A stretch of 64,000 nt of DNA from Betaproteobacteria bacterium (GCA_028065725.1 JAPTVL010000173.1:62001-126000), one strand, 5' to 3'. Counted from the first letter of the stretch, positions 28,489 through 38,346 are shown. The notes: generated by a model from the sequence alone, not told the origin. Numbers and translations: made by a program.

Positions 28489-30106
28489 ATGAGACATACC
28501 CTGATCCGAGCCGCGCAACTGTTGTGCTGCGCGGGCTGGCTGACCACCGCCGGCCCCCGCCCTGGCTGAGGAAGCAAACGCGGAAGCCAAACCGCTCAAG
28601 CTGACCACCACCGCCGACCACACCAAGTTCAAGCAACTGCAGAAGACCTTCAATTCCGGGCCCGAGGTCACCAAGGCCTGCCTCGAATGCCACACCGAGG
28701 CCGCCGGCCAGATCCACCGCACCAAGCACTGGAAATGGGAGTTTCTCAATCCCGAGACCAAGCAGACGCTGGGCAAGAAGACGGTGATCAACAACTTCTG
28801 CATTTCGATCGCCTCCAACTACGCATCCTGTACCGCCTGCCACGTCGGCTACGGCTGGAAGGACGCCAGCTTCGACTTCAAATCCGAAGAAAACGTCGAT
28901 TGCCTGGCCTGCCACGACACCACCGGCAACTACAAGAAGCCGCCCGGCTTCGCCGGCAATCCGGTGGTCAAGGACACCGAGTTCCCGCCCGGCTCCGGCA
29001 AGATCATCAAGGGCATCGACCTGACCAAGATCGCGCAAAAGGTCGGCAAGTCCAGCCGCGACACCTGCGGCGCCTGCCACTTCAACGGCGGCGGCGGCGA
29101 CGGCGTCAAGCATGGCGACATGGACAGTTCGCTGGCGGCGCCGACCAAGGACATCGACGTGCACATGGACGCCGAGGGTCTGGACTTCACTTGCGGCACC
29201 TGCCACAAGACCTCCAGCCACGACGTTGCCGGCAGTCGCTATGCGCCGACCGCCAGGGACGACAAGGGCGTGCAGGTGCGCGGCAAGGCCGGCAGCGGCA
29301 ACCCCGCTACCTGCGTCGCCTGCCACGACAATGCGCCGCATAAGAAGGAAGCAAGGCTGAACCAGCACGCGAGCAAGATCGCCTGCCAGACCTGCCACAT
29401 CCCGACCTATGCGCGCGGCGGCATCGCCACCAAGATGACCTGGGACTGGTCCACCGCCGGCCAGCGCGACGCCCAAGGCAAGCACATCACCAGGAAAGAC
29501 GCCAAGGGCCGCATCACCTACGAATCGCGCAAGGGTGATTTCACCCTGGCCGAGAACGTCAAGCCCGAATACGCCTGGTTCAACGGCAATGTCCAATACA
29601 CCCTGCTCACCGACAAGATCGAGAAGTCCGAGCAGCGCACCCGGATCAACAAGATGGGTGGCAGCCCGGGCGACGGCAAGTCGATGATCTGGCCGATGAA
29701 GGTGTTCCGCGGCTCACAGCCCTACGATCCGGTCAACAAGACCCTGATCACGCCGCACACGGCAGGCAACGATGACACCGGCTTCTGGAAGAACCTGGAC
29801 TGGGACAAGGCGATCCCGGTCGGCATGAAGGATTCGGGCGCGCCGTATTCCGGCAAGTTCGACTTCATCAAGACCGAAATGTCCTGGCCGATCACCCACA
29901 TGGTCGCGCCCAAGGAGAAGGCGCTGGGCTGTGCCGAATGCCACAGCAAGCAAAGCCGTCTGGCCGGCATCCAGGGCATCTACATCCCGGTTCGCGACAA
30001 CAACAGGCTGCTGGACACCACCGGCTGGGCCATCGTGTTCCTGACCATCCTCGGCGTGCTTGGTCACGGCGCCCTGCGCATCGTCACCAGCCGCAAGCAA
30101 TCATGA
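28489..30106 (+). CDS. Octaheme c-type cytochrome, tetrathionate-reductase (OTR) type, with a one-base frameshift
   Basis: The gene begins at the ATG at 28489 after GGAGATGATTC and encodes a signal peptide (RAAQLLCCAGWLTT). At a run of five C (28554-28558) the frame is lost; with four C it reads GPALAEE, a normal cleavage site, and continues to 30106 (about 538 residues). Eight CxxCH motifs follow: CLECH, CTACH, CLACH, CGACH, CGTCH, CVACH, CQTCH, CAECH. A C-terminal membrane helix (WAIVFLTILGVLGHGAL) anchors it. OTR-type enzymes reduce tetrathionate and also nitrite or hydroxylamine in vitro. The frameshift may be a sequencing error or a real mutation. Without it, translation could only start at 28784, losing the first heme. 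Confidence 0.85.
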
Positions 30107-30193
30107 ACCCCCACGCTCACTTTGTTCGCTGCCCCCCGAGGGGGCGTCCGGTGCCCTTCGGGCGGCCGGGCGGACACCGAAAGGAGAACTAAA

Positions 30194-30790
30194 ATGGCTG
30201 AACGTATCTACGTCTTCAAGCGCTTCGAGCGTTTCTGGCACTGGTCGCAGGCCGGTCTGATCATGTTCCTGATGCTGACCGCCTTCGACATCCACGGCAC
30301 CTACACCATCTTCGGCTTCGAGAAGGCGGTGGCCTACCACACCACCGCGGCCTGGACGCTGATCGGGCTCTGGGTGTTCGCCATCTTCTGGCACTTCACC
30401 ACCGGCGAATGGAAGCAGTACATCCCGACCACGGAAAAAGTCGTGGCAATGATGAACTACTACCTGTTCGGGATTTTCAAGAACGCGCCGCATCCCTTCC
30501 GCTTGACCCAACTGCGCAAGCACAACCCCCTGCAGCGCCTGGCCTATCTGGCGATCCTGGTCTGCGTCGGCCCGCTGATCTGGGTCACCGGGGTGCTCTA
30601 CCTGTTCTATGACAAGTGGGCTGCCTGGGGCCTCGGCAGCCTGTCGCTGGAATGGGTCGCCAACGGCCACATCGCCGGCGCCTTCATGATGCTGGCCTTC
30701 CTGATCGCCCACGTTTACCTGACCACCGCCGGTCACACGCCCACGGCCCACATCAAGGCCATGATCACCGGCTGGGAAGAAGTGGATTGA
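30194..30790 (+). CDS. Cytochrome b561-type membrane cytochrome
   Basis: A 198-residue polytopic diheme cytochrome b of the cytochrome b561/formate dehydrogenase gamma group. It has about four hydrophobic segments and membrane histidines in FWHWSQAG, IFWHFTTGEW, VANGHIAG and AFLIAHVYL. It most likely passes electrons from quinol to the membrane-anchored octaheme cytochrome encoded upstream. An AAGGAGAA site precedes the ATG. The gap to the octaheme gene contains GC-rich short palindromes (30122-30186). Confidence 0.85.
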   Translation: MAERIYVFKRFERFWHWSQAGLIMFLMLTAFDIHGTYTIFGFEKAVAYHTTAAWTLIGLWVFAIFWHFTTGEWKQYIPTTEKVVAMMNYYLFGIFKNAPHPFRLTQLRKHNPLQRLAYLAILVCVGPLIWVTGVLYLFYDKWAAWGLGSLSLEWVANGHIAGAFMMLAFLIAHVYLTTAGHTPTAHIKAMITGWEEVD

Positions 30791-30818
30791 TCACCTAATT
30801 TCAATAAGGAGCATGACC

Positions 30819-31205
30819 ATGAAATTCACCACTCAACTCACCGTCGGCGTCGCGTTGTCCATGCTTGCCTCCGCCGCCTTCGCCTACGACGCCGACTGGA
30901 AACGCGGCCGCGTCTACTACCGCAGCGTATGCACCTCCTGCCACGCGGTGCAACCGGTCGGCACCATCAATCCGAGTTCCAAGACCAAGGCGGAATGGGC
31001 GGCCTACCTCAAGGCCGACAAGCACGCCAAGGGCAAGGACACGGTCAAACAGTACGTCAGCAAGGCCTATCGCGCCAGTATCAAGGCGGGCAACAAGGCG
31101 GCCGAGAAGTTCGCCGCCGTGCCGGACCAGGAACTGCTCGACGACGTCGCGGCCTTCCTGACCAAGGGCGCCAAGGACGGCGACGCTCCGGCCAGCTGCA
31201 ACTGA
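30819..31205 (+). CDS. Monoheme c-type cytochrome
   Basis: A 128-residue periplasmic protein with a signal peptide (TQLTVGVALSMLASAAFA) and one heme motif, CTSCH, near residue 38. The ATG at 30819 is used because it sits 7 bp after AAGGAG, while the ATG at 30813 is only 1 bp from it. It lies between the cytochrome b gene and the sulfur-transport genes, so it probably shuttles electrons within this redox system. Its exact partner is unknown. Confidence 0.8.
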   Translation: MKFTTQLTVGVALSMLASAAFAYDADWKRGRVYYRSVCTSCHAVQPVGTINPSSKTKAEWAAYLKADKHAKGKDTVKQYVSKAYRASIKAGNKAAEKFAAVPDQELLDDVAAFLTKGAKDGDAPASCN

Positions 31206-31323
31206 CAATGGCATAGCCGAAGGCGTGCGCCTCGCGGGGCGACACGCCTGCTGCTCGCGCCGGATCGACCACGGAATTGGCGTTCGCCAGCGACAGCGAT
31301 TCGGCCAACGAAAGGCAAACATC

Positions 31324-31854
31324 ATGAGCACCTCAGACAAACACGGCAATCCGCAAATCAAACCCTTCTGGCCACCCCTGGCGGCGGGCATCGCGCTCGG
31401 TCTGATCCTGCTGCTGACATTCGTTCTGTCCGGTCATGGCCTGGGGGCCAGCGGGGCGGCAACCGACGTCGTCGCCGGCGTCGGGCTGAAGCTGGCGCCG
31501 GAGGCCACCAAGGCGAACGGCTACCTCGGACCGATGGTGGCGGACGGCAGCCCGATCGGCTCCTGGATGACTTGGGAAATCCTCGGCGTCGCCATCGGCG
31601 CGCTGGTGGCGGCGTTCATGGGCGGGCGCTTTCGCGTGCAACTGGATGGCGCGTGCAGCGTCGGCACCCCGAAGCGGCTGATCAGCACCCTGGCCGGCGG
31701 CTTCCTCGCCGGTTTTGGCGCACGCATCGCCGGTGGTTGCACCAGCGGCGTGGGGCTCTCGGGTTCGGCGGCGCTGGGCATCGCGGCCTTTGTCTTCCTG
31801 GCCCTGTTCTTTGCCACCGGCATGATCGTCAGCCGCCTGGTGAAAGGAGTCTGA
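31324..31854 (+). CDS. YeeE/YedE (DUF395) family membrane protein, PmpA-like half
   Basis: A 176-residue membrane protein with about four helices. It carries the family motif with a conserved cysteine, RIAGGCTSGVGLSGSA, and an earlier DGACSVGTPKRL. Full-length YeeE/TsuA relatives import thiosulfate through such cysteines. This short protein and the next one resemble the two-subunit PmpA/PmpB arrangement. The in-frame extension upstream to 31225 lacks similarity and is left out. Confidence 0.8.
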   Translation: MSTSDKHGNPQIKPFWPPLAAGIALGLILLLTFVLSGHGLGASGAATDVVAGVGLKLAPEATKANGYLGPMVADGSPIGSWMTWEILGVAIGALVAAFMGGRFRVQLDGACSVGTPKRLISTLAGGFLAGFGARIAGGCTSGVGLSGSAALGIAAFVFLALFFATGMIVSRLVKGV

Positions 31855-31855
31855 C

Positions 31856-32458
31856 ATGTTCCCCCTCAATGATAACGGCATGGTGTCGGGCCTGCTCTGC
31901 GGCATCCTGTTCGGCTATGTGCTGGAGAATGCCGGATTCGGCAGCCCCGTCAAACTGAGCGCCCAGTTCAAGCTCAGCGACTGGGCGGTATTCAAGGTGA
32001 TGTTCACCGCCATCGTGGTGGCGGCGGTCGGCCTGTGGCTGCTGAGGCTGGGCGGGCTGCTGCGGCCCGACTCGATCGCCGTGCCGCAGGCGGCGCTGGT
32101 GGCGGCGGCCGTGGGCGGCGCGCTGGTGGGTGCGGGGTTTGCGACGGGTGGCTACTGCCCGGGGACTTCGGTGGCGGGCCTGTTCTCCGGCCGCCTTGAC
32201 GCCCTGGTATTCATCGTCGGCGTGGTACTCGGCACGACCGGATTTGCGGTCTTTTACGGGACGGCGCTCAAGTCGATAAAGTCCGCGGGGCTGATCGCGG
32301 AAGGCGACACCTTCACCGATGTTTACGAAGTACCGGAACCCGTCGTGCTGGCCATCCTCGGCGTCGCGCTGATTGCCGTGTTCTATTTCGGTTCATGGTT
32401 CGAGCGCCGCGGCAGTGGCACGGTCACCGCACAGCAAGCCGTGGAGGGTGCCCGCTAG
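31856..32458 (+). CDS. YeeE/YedE-related (DUF6691) membrane protein, PmpB-like half
   Basis: A 200-residue membrane protein with about five hydrophobic segments and the cysteine motif ATGGYCPGTSVAG. It begins 1 bp after the previous gene ends, indicating tight coupling. Together they probably form one sulfur-compound permease. Substrate (thiosulfate, sulfide or polysulfide) is not shown by sequence. Confidence 0.78.
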   Translation: MFPLNDNGMVSGLLCGILFGYVLENAGFGSPVKLSAQFKLSDWAVFKVMFTAIVVAAVGLWLLRLGGLLRPDSIAVPQAALVAAAVGGALVGAGFATGGYCPGTSVAGLFSGRLDALVFIVGVVLGTTGFAVFYGTALKSIKSAGLIAEGDTFTDVYEVPEPVVLAILGVALIAVFYFGSWFERRGSGTVTAQQAVEGAR

Positions 32459-32478
32459 ATGGCCGATGGAAGGCTGTG

Positions 32479-33723
32479 ATGAGTACCGATAGCGACTCCG
32501 GCTGGCTGGCCGGCTTCAGGAAGGACTACCAAACCCTCTTCGTCAAGGAATGGTCGCCCTTCGTCGGCGCCATGCTCCTCGTGCTGGTGATCATCGGTCT
32601 GATGCTGTCCGGCCTGGTCTGGGGCGTGTTCGGCGGCGTCAAGTTCTGGGGCGACTGGTTCAACAACCTGATCGGTCTCGGCCCCGTGCTCGGCCTGCCG
32701 CAACAGACCGAAGGCTTTCTGATGCACCGCATGTCGCTGATGAACATCATGCTGGTGGTCGGCGCCTTGAGCGCCGCGCTGCTGTCGCGCCAGTTCAGCC
32801 CGAACCGGCCGCCGCCGCTCGAATATGTCTGGGCCGCACTGGGCGGCAGCCTGCTCGGCATCGGCGCGGCACTGGCCGGCGGCTGCACCACGGGCGGCTT
32901 CTTCAATCCGGTGCTGCATTCCTCACCCGCCGGCTGGGCGATGTGGGCGGGCCTGCTGGCCGGCGCCGCGATCGGCCTCAAGCTGCTGCTATGGACCCTG
33001 GACCACATCGAGTGGGGCATGCAGGCGCCGCCGGCGCTGGACATTCCTGAGAGCGTCACGCAGCGCTATCCCTGGCTCGGCCTCGCCATCGTGGTCGGCG
33101 TGCTGACCTGGGCCACGCAGTGGTACGGATCGAGCGAGGAAAAGATCGCGGCGCGCGCCGTCATCGTCGTCGCCGGCTTCGCCATCGGCTTCATCATGCA
33201 CCGTTCGCGCCTGTGCTTCGCGCGCGCCTTCCGCGAACCCTTCATGACCGCCGAAGGCGACATGACCAAGGCCGTGATCCTGGCGCTGGCGATCGGCATT
33301 CCGATCGCCGCGCTGCTGTTCGAGAAGAAGGTGATCGACCCTTATCTGGCGATTCCGCCGGCCTTCTGGATCGGCTCGCTGGCCGGCGGCCTGATCTTCG
33401 GCATCGGCATGGTCTTCGCCGGCGGCTGCGCCTCGGGCTCGCTGTGGCGCATGGGAGAGGGGCACCTGAAACTCTGGGTGACGATGTTCTTCTTTTCCTG
33501 GATGGGCTCGATCGCCAGTGCGGTGTTCAAGAAGCTCAACCTGACCGCGATCGACGAGACCAATGTCGAAACCTGGGAAATGACCCGGGTCGGCTTCCAG
33601 GCCTATCTGCCGGAAATGTGGGGCAGCTGGGGCTGGACCCTGGCGGCCGGCGGCGCCCTGCTGCTGCTCTGGTACGCGCTGGTGCGCTACAACGAATCCA
33701 CCGAAAAATTCACTCTTCTATAA
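32479..33723 (+). CDS. Full-length YeeE/YedE (TsuA-like) sulfur transporter
   Basis: A 414-residue polytopic membrane protein of the YeeE/YedE family. It contains two cysteine motifs, ALAGGCTTGGFFN and VFAGGCASGSLWRMGEGH, plus a third cysteine in MHRSRLCFARAF, the pattern thought to relay thiosulfate across the membrane in TsuA. The ATG at 32479 gives a charged cytoplasmic N-terminus. It is the third member of this family in the operon, which points strongly to sulfur-compound traffic. Confidence 0.85.
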   Translation: MSTDSDSGWLAGFRKDYQTLFVKEWSPFVGAMLLVLVIIGLMLSGLVWGVFGGVKFWGDWFNNLIGLGPVLGLPQQTEGFLMHRMSLMNIMLVVGALSAALLSRQFSPNRPPPLEYVWAALGGSLLGIGAALAGGCTTGGFFNPVLHSSPAGWAMWAGLLAGAAIGLKLLLWTLDHIEWGMQAPPALDIPESVTQRYPWLGLAIVVGVLTWATQWYGSSEEKIAARAVIVVAGFAIGFIMHRSRLCFARAFREPFMTAEGDMTKAVILALAIGIPIAALLFEKKVIDPYLAIPPAFWIGSLAGGLIFGIGMVFAGGCASGSLWRMGEGHLKLWVTMFFFSWMGSIASAVFKKLNLTAIDETNVETWEMTRVGFQAYLPEMWGSWGWTLAAGGALLLLWYALVRYNESTEKFTLL

Positions 33724-33733
33724 GGAGATCGTC

Positions 33734-34891
33734 ATGAGAGCCAAACAGCTATCCCGGTTCGTCGCCGTTCTCGCCAGCCTTGCCGCTGCGCCCATGGTCT
33801 TTCCGCTGCCTGCCTTCGCCGCCGACGCGGCAGCCATCCAGCCCAGGGACGGCTGGTACAACAAGGCGCTGGTCGATTTCGACTTTGTGCGCGACAACGT
33901 CGGTATCCCGCCGAAGAAGGGCGTGATGATCATCGACTCGCGCCCGGCGGCGCGCCAGTACGACCTCGGCCACATTCCCGGCGCCATCAACATTCCCGAC
34001 AGCCAGTTCGACAAGCTGGTCGACAAGCTGCCGGCCGACAAGGCGACGCTGCTGCTGTTCTACTGCGGCGGCCTGGAATGCATGCTGAGCCACAATTCGG
34101 CCTTCAAGGCGGAGAAACTGGGCTATACCAACATCAAGGTGTATCCGGCCGGTTCGCCCGACTGGAAGGCCAAGGGTGGCCAAGTCTCGGTCTCCGCAGC
34201 CTACCTCAAGAAACTGATCGACGAGAAAGCACCCCATGTCCTGATCGACGCGCGGCCCAAGCGCGTGGCCGACAAGGGCATGATCCCGACCGCACTCAAC
34301 ATCTCCGACACCGAGTTCGACAAGCAGGTCGATCAGCTGCCCGCCGACAAGGCGACGCCGCTGATCTATTACTGCGGCGGCCTCGAATGCGTGCTCTCCG
34401 ACAAGTCGGCGGAAAAGGCAAAGAAACTCGGCTACACCAATGTGCTGACCTACCCGCCCGGCTATCCGGAGTGGGAAAAGCTGCATGGCGCACCGGCGGC
34501 AGCCGCTACGGCAGCAGCAGCGCCGGCGGCGGCTCCGGCCGCCGCGGCGCTGGTGCCGGGCAAGGAAAAGGGCGGCGTCACCGTGGCCTCCTTCGAACAG
34601 GTCTGGAAATCGAATCCGGGTTCGATCATGCTGGTCGATGTACGCGATGCGAAGGAAGTCGCCGCAGGGACCATCAAAGGCTCGATCAACATCCCGATGA
34701 ACGAGCTGGAGAAGAAGATCGCTTCCCTGCCCACCGACAAGCCGGTGGTTTTCGTCTGCGGCACCGGTGCACGCGCCGGCGAGGCCTACGACACCGTCAA
34801 GCTGCTGGGCGGCAAGGTGCAGGCCTTTTTCCTCGATGCCGACACCAAGTTCAATGCCGATGGAACTTACACCATGATGGCGAAGAAATAG
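33734..34891 (+). CDS. Periplasmic triple-rhodanese sulfurtransferase
   Basis: A 385-residue exported protein with a signal peptide (cut after AFA, about residue 29) and three rhodanese domains. Domains 1 and 2 are near copies with active-site cysteines C111 and C214, each in YCGGLEC. Domain 3 (from about 282, after an Ala/Pro-rich linker) has C342 in FVCGTGARAGE. Such proteins carry persulfide sulfur between partners. Position after three sulfur transporters suggests it hands sulfur to or from them. GGAG precedes the ATG. Confidence 0.88.
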   Translation: MRAKQLSRFVAVLASLAAAPMVFPLPAFAADAAAIQPRDGWYNKALVDFDFVRDNVGIPPKKGVMIIDSRPAARQYDLGHIPGAINIPDSQFDKLVDKLPADKATLLLFYCGGLECMLSHNSAFKAEKLGYTNIKVYPAGSPDWKAKGGQVSVSAAYLKKLIDEKAPHVLIDARPKRVADKGMIPTALNISDTEFDKQVDQLPADKATPLIYYCGGLECVLSDKSAEKAKKLGYTNVLTYPPGYPEWEKLHGAPAAAATAAAAPAAAPAAAALVPGKEKGGVTVASFEQVWKSNPGSIMLVDVRDAKEVAAGTIKGSINIPMNELEKKIASLPTDKPVVFVCGTGARAGEAYDTVKLLGGKVQAFFLDADTKFNADGTYTMMAKK

Positions 34892-35323
34892 ATGAACGAA
34901 TTCCAGCGCCTCTACACCGGCCGCGTCTGGTCGGTGATGAGCTGGGATCAGCTGACGGCGCTCTGGCAGCGCATTGATCCGGCCGCCGGCTGGTATCTGC
35001 AGGCGGTCGGCGTCGAATCGGCGCCGACTATTAATGCGGCCGATGCCGCCACCGTCAGCGCCTTCATCGAACGCATCGACGCCTTGCTGCGGGCCGACCA
35101 CCATGAGTCCTATTGCGGCATCGTTTACGCCGACGACCTCGAAAACCCGCGCCTGATCAAGATCTACGATCCGAACAATCTGGGTTCTTCCTGCGGCTCG
35201 TCGAAAAACCCGCCGGGGCCGGGCTGGGTCATGAGCCGCGTGAAACCCGAGCCGATAATCGCCAGCCGGCCGGCACCGGAAAACCGGAAGCGCTGGTGGC
35301 AGGCTTTGCTCGGAGATAGCTAG
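34892..35323 (+). CDS. Protein of unknown function in the sulfur cluster
   Basis: A 143-residue cytoplasmic protein starting 1 bp after the rhodanese stop codon, hence probably co-translated. Visible features are a helical N-terminal half, ESYCGIVYADD, PRLIKIYDPNNLGSSCGSS and a basic tail NRKRWW. There is no signal peptide or membrane segment. Two cysteines could handle sulfur, but no known family was recognised. It appears to be the last gene of the operon. Confidence 0.6.
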   Translation: MNEFQRLYTGRVWSVMSWDQLTALWQRIDPAAGWYLQAVGVESAPTINAADAATVSAFIERIDALLRADHHESYCGIVYADDLENPRLIKIYDPNNLGSSCGSSKNPPGPGWVMSRVKPEPIIASRPAPENRKRWWQALLGDS

Positions 35324-35382
35324 GCAGTTCCCGCCCGTATTCCCGGTTTTGGCCAGCAGTTGCCTGAGGCATAGTGCCGGCT

Positions 35383-35796
35383 ATGGCGACACCGACCGAA
35401 ACCGTTCCCGACCGCAGCTCACTCAAGTTTCTGGTGGTCGACGACTTCGCGACCATGCGCCGGATCGTGCGCAACCTTCTGAAAGAACTTGGCTTTACCA
35501 ATGTCGAGGAAGCCGAGGACGGCGCCGTGGCGCTGACCAAGCTGCGCCAGGGCGGCTTCGAGGTCGTGGTATCCGACTGGAACATGCCCAACATGGACGG
35601 CCTCACCCTGCTGCAGGCGGTGCGCGCCGACGCCGAGTTGAAATCCCTGCCCTTCCTGATGATCACGGCCGAAGCCAAGAAGGAAAATATCGCCGCCGCG
35701 GTCCAGGCCGGCGCGTCGAGTTGTATCGCCAAGCCCTTCACGGCGGCCACGCTGCAGGACAAGCTGGACAAGATTTTCGAAAAGATGGGGATTTAG
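35383..35796 (+). CDS. cheY: CheY-like response regulator
   Basis: A 137-residue single receiver domain. The acidic pair is in [12 protein letters not shown], the phospho-acceptor Asp is in [12 protein letters not shown], the conserved Thr is in MITAEA and the Lys is in IAKPF. This wording is that of chemotaxis CheY rather than a transcription factor. No kinase or flagellar gene is adjacent. An in-frame GTG at 35374 would add three residues. Confidence 0.85.
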   Translation: MATPTETVPDRSSLKFLVVDDFATMRRIVRNLLKELGFTNVEEAEDGAVALTKLRQGGFEVVVSDWNMPNMDGLTLLQAVRADAELKSLPFLMITAEAKKENIAAAVQAGASSCIAKPFTAATLQDKLDKIFEKMGI

Positions 35797-35871
35797 CGAG
35801 CCGCAAGTCTGGGCAAGGCTATACCCGACTAATTTAATCAGGTATGATGCGGGGTCCGACCGGGACCCGCC

Positions 35872-37860
35872 ATGTCATCGCCGCTATCCAACCGGCTTTC
35901 TGCCGAAACCTCGCCTTACCTCCTGCAACACGCCGACAACCCGGTGCAATGGCAGCCTTGGGATCCGCAATCGCTGGCGCTCGCCCGCCAGGAAAACAAA
36001 CCGATCCTGCTGTCCATCGGCTATTCGGCCTGTCACTGGTGCCACGTCATGGCCCACGAATCCTTCGAGGATGGGGACGTCGCGGCCGTCATGAACCGGC
36101 TGTTCGTCAACATCAAGGTCGACCGCGAGGAACGTCCCGACCTCGACCAGATCTACCAGACCGCGCACCAGATATTGACCCAGCGCAGCGGCGGCTGGCC
36201 GCTGACCATGTTCCTCGCGCCGGATGGCACACCCTTCTTCGGCGGCACCTACTTCCCGAAAGAGCCGCGTTACGGCCTGCCCGGCTTTGCCGAGCTGTGC
36301 GAAAAAGTGGCGGACGCTTTCCGCAATCGCCGTAGCGACATCGAAACCCAGAATGGCGAGCTGCGCCGCGTGCTGGCCGGCACGGTGCCCGTCCCGGCAG
36401 CCGGCGCCGAGCCCTTCGACCCGGAGCCGCTGGCGGCCGCGGAACAAGCTCTGGCCAGGGCCTTCGACCCGACGCATGGCGGCTTTGGCGGCGCGCCGAA
36501 GTTTCCCCACCCGACCGACCTCGCCTTCCTCCTGCGCCGCGACGATGCGGCTTCGCGCCGAATGGCACTGACCACGCTGGCGCGCATGAGCGAAGGCGGC
36601 ATCTACGACCAGATCGGCGGCGGCTTCTGCCGCTACAGCGTGGATGAACGCTGGGAGATTCCGCATTTCGAAAAAATGCTCTACGACAACGGCCCGCTGC
36701 TCGCGCTCTGCGCCGACGCCTGGGCGCGAAGCGGCGATGCGCTGTTCGCCCGCGTGGCCGATGAAACTGCCAGCTGGGTGATGCGCGAAATGCAGACCGC
36801 CGAGGGCGGCTATTGCTCCTCGCTCGATGCCGACTCGGAGGGCGAGGAAGGCAAGTATTACGTGTGGGACCGTGCCGAGGTGGAGCGTCTGCTGACGCCG
36901 CAGGAGTCGGCGCTGGCGACACGGCGCTGGGGCTTCGACCAGCCGCCGAATTTCGAGGGCCGGCATTGGCACGCAAAGGTCGCGACAGCAGTGAGCGCCG
37001 ACGATATGCCCTTGCTTGAATCGGCGCGCAGAAAGCTTTTTGCGGCGAGGGAAACCCGCGTTCGCCCCGGTCGCGACGACAAGATCCTGAGCAGCTGGAA
37101 CGCACTGGTGATCGAAGGCATGGCCCATGCCGCACGCGTCTTCGAGCGCGGCGAATGGCTGGCTTCGGCGCAGCGCGCGATGGATTTCATTCGCGGCACG
37201 ATGTGGCGGAACGGACGCCTGCTGGCGACGACCAAGGACGGCCGCGCCCATCTCGACGCCTACCTCGACGACCACGCCTTTCTGCTCGCCGCCCTGCTGG
37301 AACTGATGCAGGCCGAATACCGCAACGAAGATCTGGCATTCGCCATCGAACTCGCCGAAACCCTGCTGGCGAAATTCGAAGACCATGGGCACGGTGGGTT
37401 CTTTTTCACCGCTCACGACCACGAGGCGTTGATCCACCGCCCCAAGACCGGCCACGACAATGCCACGCCCGCCGGCAACGGCGTCGCCGCATTCGCCCTG
37501 CAGCGCCTCGGCCACCTGCTGGGCGAAACCCGCTACCTGCTTGCCGCCGAAAAAACCCTACTGCTGTTCTGGCCGCAACTGCGCCGCTCGCCGGCCGGCT
37601 TCGGCAGCCTGCTGCAGGCGCTTGAAGAAGCACTCACTCCGCCCGACATCATCATCTTGAGGGGCCCGGCGGAAGCGATGCGGGAATGGCGCCGGGCCCT
37701 GGGCGCCGACCCGCGGCGGCTGGTGCTGTGCCTGCCCAATGGAATTCGGGGCCTGCCGGCAACGCTCGATAAACCGGAAAGCGATCATGTCAACGCCTGG
37801 GTCTGCCGCGGCGTTACTTGCCAGGAACCAATCGGAAACTTGAGCAGTCTGATTTCTTGA
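35872..37860 (+). CDS. DUF255 thioredoxin-domain protein (YyaL/SSP411-like)
   Basis: A 662-residue protein. The N-terminal thioredoxin-like domain has SACHWCHVM (C54, C57), followed by an (alpha/alpha)6 glycosidase-like region with [30 protein letters not shown] and AYLDDHAFL. The family is widespread but has no settled function. It is a lone gene with its own start region. A short G/C-rich palindrome lies just before the ATG. Confidence 0.9.
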   Translation: MSSPLSNRLSAETSPYLLQHADNPVQWQPWDPQSLALARQENKPILLSIGYSACHWCHVMAHESFEDGDVAAVMNRLFVNIKVDREERPDLDQIYQTAHQILTQRSGGWPLTMFLAPDGTPFFGGTYFPKEPRYGLPGFAELCEKVADAFRNRRSDIETQNGELRRVLAGTVPVPAAGAEPFDPEPLAAAEQALARAFDPTHGGFGGAPKFPHPTDLAFLLRRDDAASRRMALTTLARMSEGGIYDQIGGGFCRYSVDERWEIPHFEKMLYDNGPLLALCADAWARSGDALFARVADETASWVMREMQTAEGGYCSSLDADSEGEEGKYYVWDRAEVERLLTPQESALATRRWGFDQPPNFEGRHWHAKVATAVSADDMPLLESARRKLFAARETRVRPGRDDKILSSWNALVIEGMAHAARVFERGEWLASAQRAMDFIRGTMWRNGRLLATTKDGRAHLDAYLDDHAFLLAALLELMQAEYRNEDLAFAIELAETLLAKFEDHGHGGFFFTAHDHEALIHRPKTGHDNATPAGNGVAAFALQRLGHLLGETRYLLAAEKTLLLFWPQLRRSPAGFGSLLQALEEALTPPDIIILRGPAEAMREWRRALGADPRRLVLCLPNGIRGLPATLDKPESDHVNAWVCRGVTCQEPIGNLSSLIS

Positions 37861-37954
37861 TCTGAAGCATTTCCAGCAAAACCCGGGATGCGGTAGGATT
37901 CGCAGCGTTTTTGCCCGGCACATTCACTCTCATCCACACGACAAGGAACCAAAT

Positions 37955-38263
37955 ATGAAATCGGTATTGATCTCCGCGCTGGTTGCTGCCGGCGTCATGG
38001 CTTCGGCCCCGGCGTTCGCCAACAAGGACCTCGCCACCAAGAGCGGCTGCATGGCTTGCCACGCAGTCGACAAGAAGCTGGTCGGCCCGGCCTACCAGGA
38101 CGTGGCCAAGAAGTACAAGGCCGCTGACGAAGCGACGCTGGTCGACAAGGTCCGCAAGGGTGGCAAGGGCAACTGGGGCCAGATCCCGATGCCGCCGAAT
38201 GCTGCAGTCAAGGACGAGGACCTGAAGACACTGATCAAGTGGATTCTCGCCGGCGCCAAGTAA
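37955..38263 (+). CDS. Cytochrome c551/c552 (NirM-type)
   Basis: A 102-residue periplasmic monoheme cytochrome. The signal peptide ends at AFA (about residue 22); the heme motif is CMACH and the distal methionine is in IPMPPN. Size and motif spacing match cytochrome c551, an electron donor to nitrite reductase or cytochrome c peroxidase. A strong terminator follows. Confidence 0.92.
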   Translation: MKSVLISALVAAGVMASAPAFANKDLATKSGCMACHAVDKKLVGPAYQDVAKKYKAADEATLVDKVRKGGKGNWGQIPMPPNAAVKDEDLKTLIKWILAGAK

Positions 38264-38281
38264 TTCCGCCGCAGGCACCGG

Positions 38282-38318
38282 AAAAGGCCAGCCCACTCGG
38301 CGTGGGACTGGCCTTTTT
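38282..38318 (+). terminator. Intrinsic terminator after cytochrome c551
   Basis: AAAAGGCCAG...CCCAC, loop TCGGC, GTGGG...CTGGCC, then TTTTT: a stable stem with one mismatch and a T-tract. Confidence 0.8.
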
Positions 38319-38346
38319 GTCGTCTGCCGGCGACCGCCGGAGAGCA

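Noticed and set aside
30117..30190. Possible riboswitch or att site between the octaheme and cytochrome b genes
   Set aside because: The sequence is short GC-rich palindromes of a kind common between betaproteobacterial genes; no conserved riboswitch core is seen.
35884..37515. 543-residue minus-strand open frame over the DUF255 gene
   Set aside because: Shadow of a GC-rich gene with clear motifs on the plus strand.
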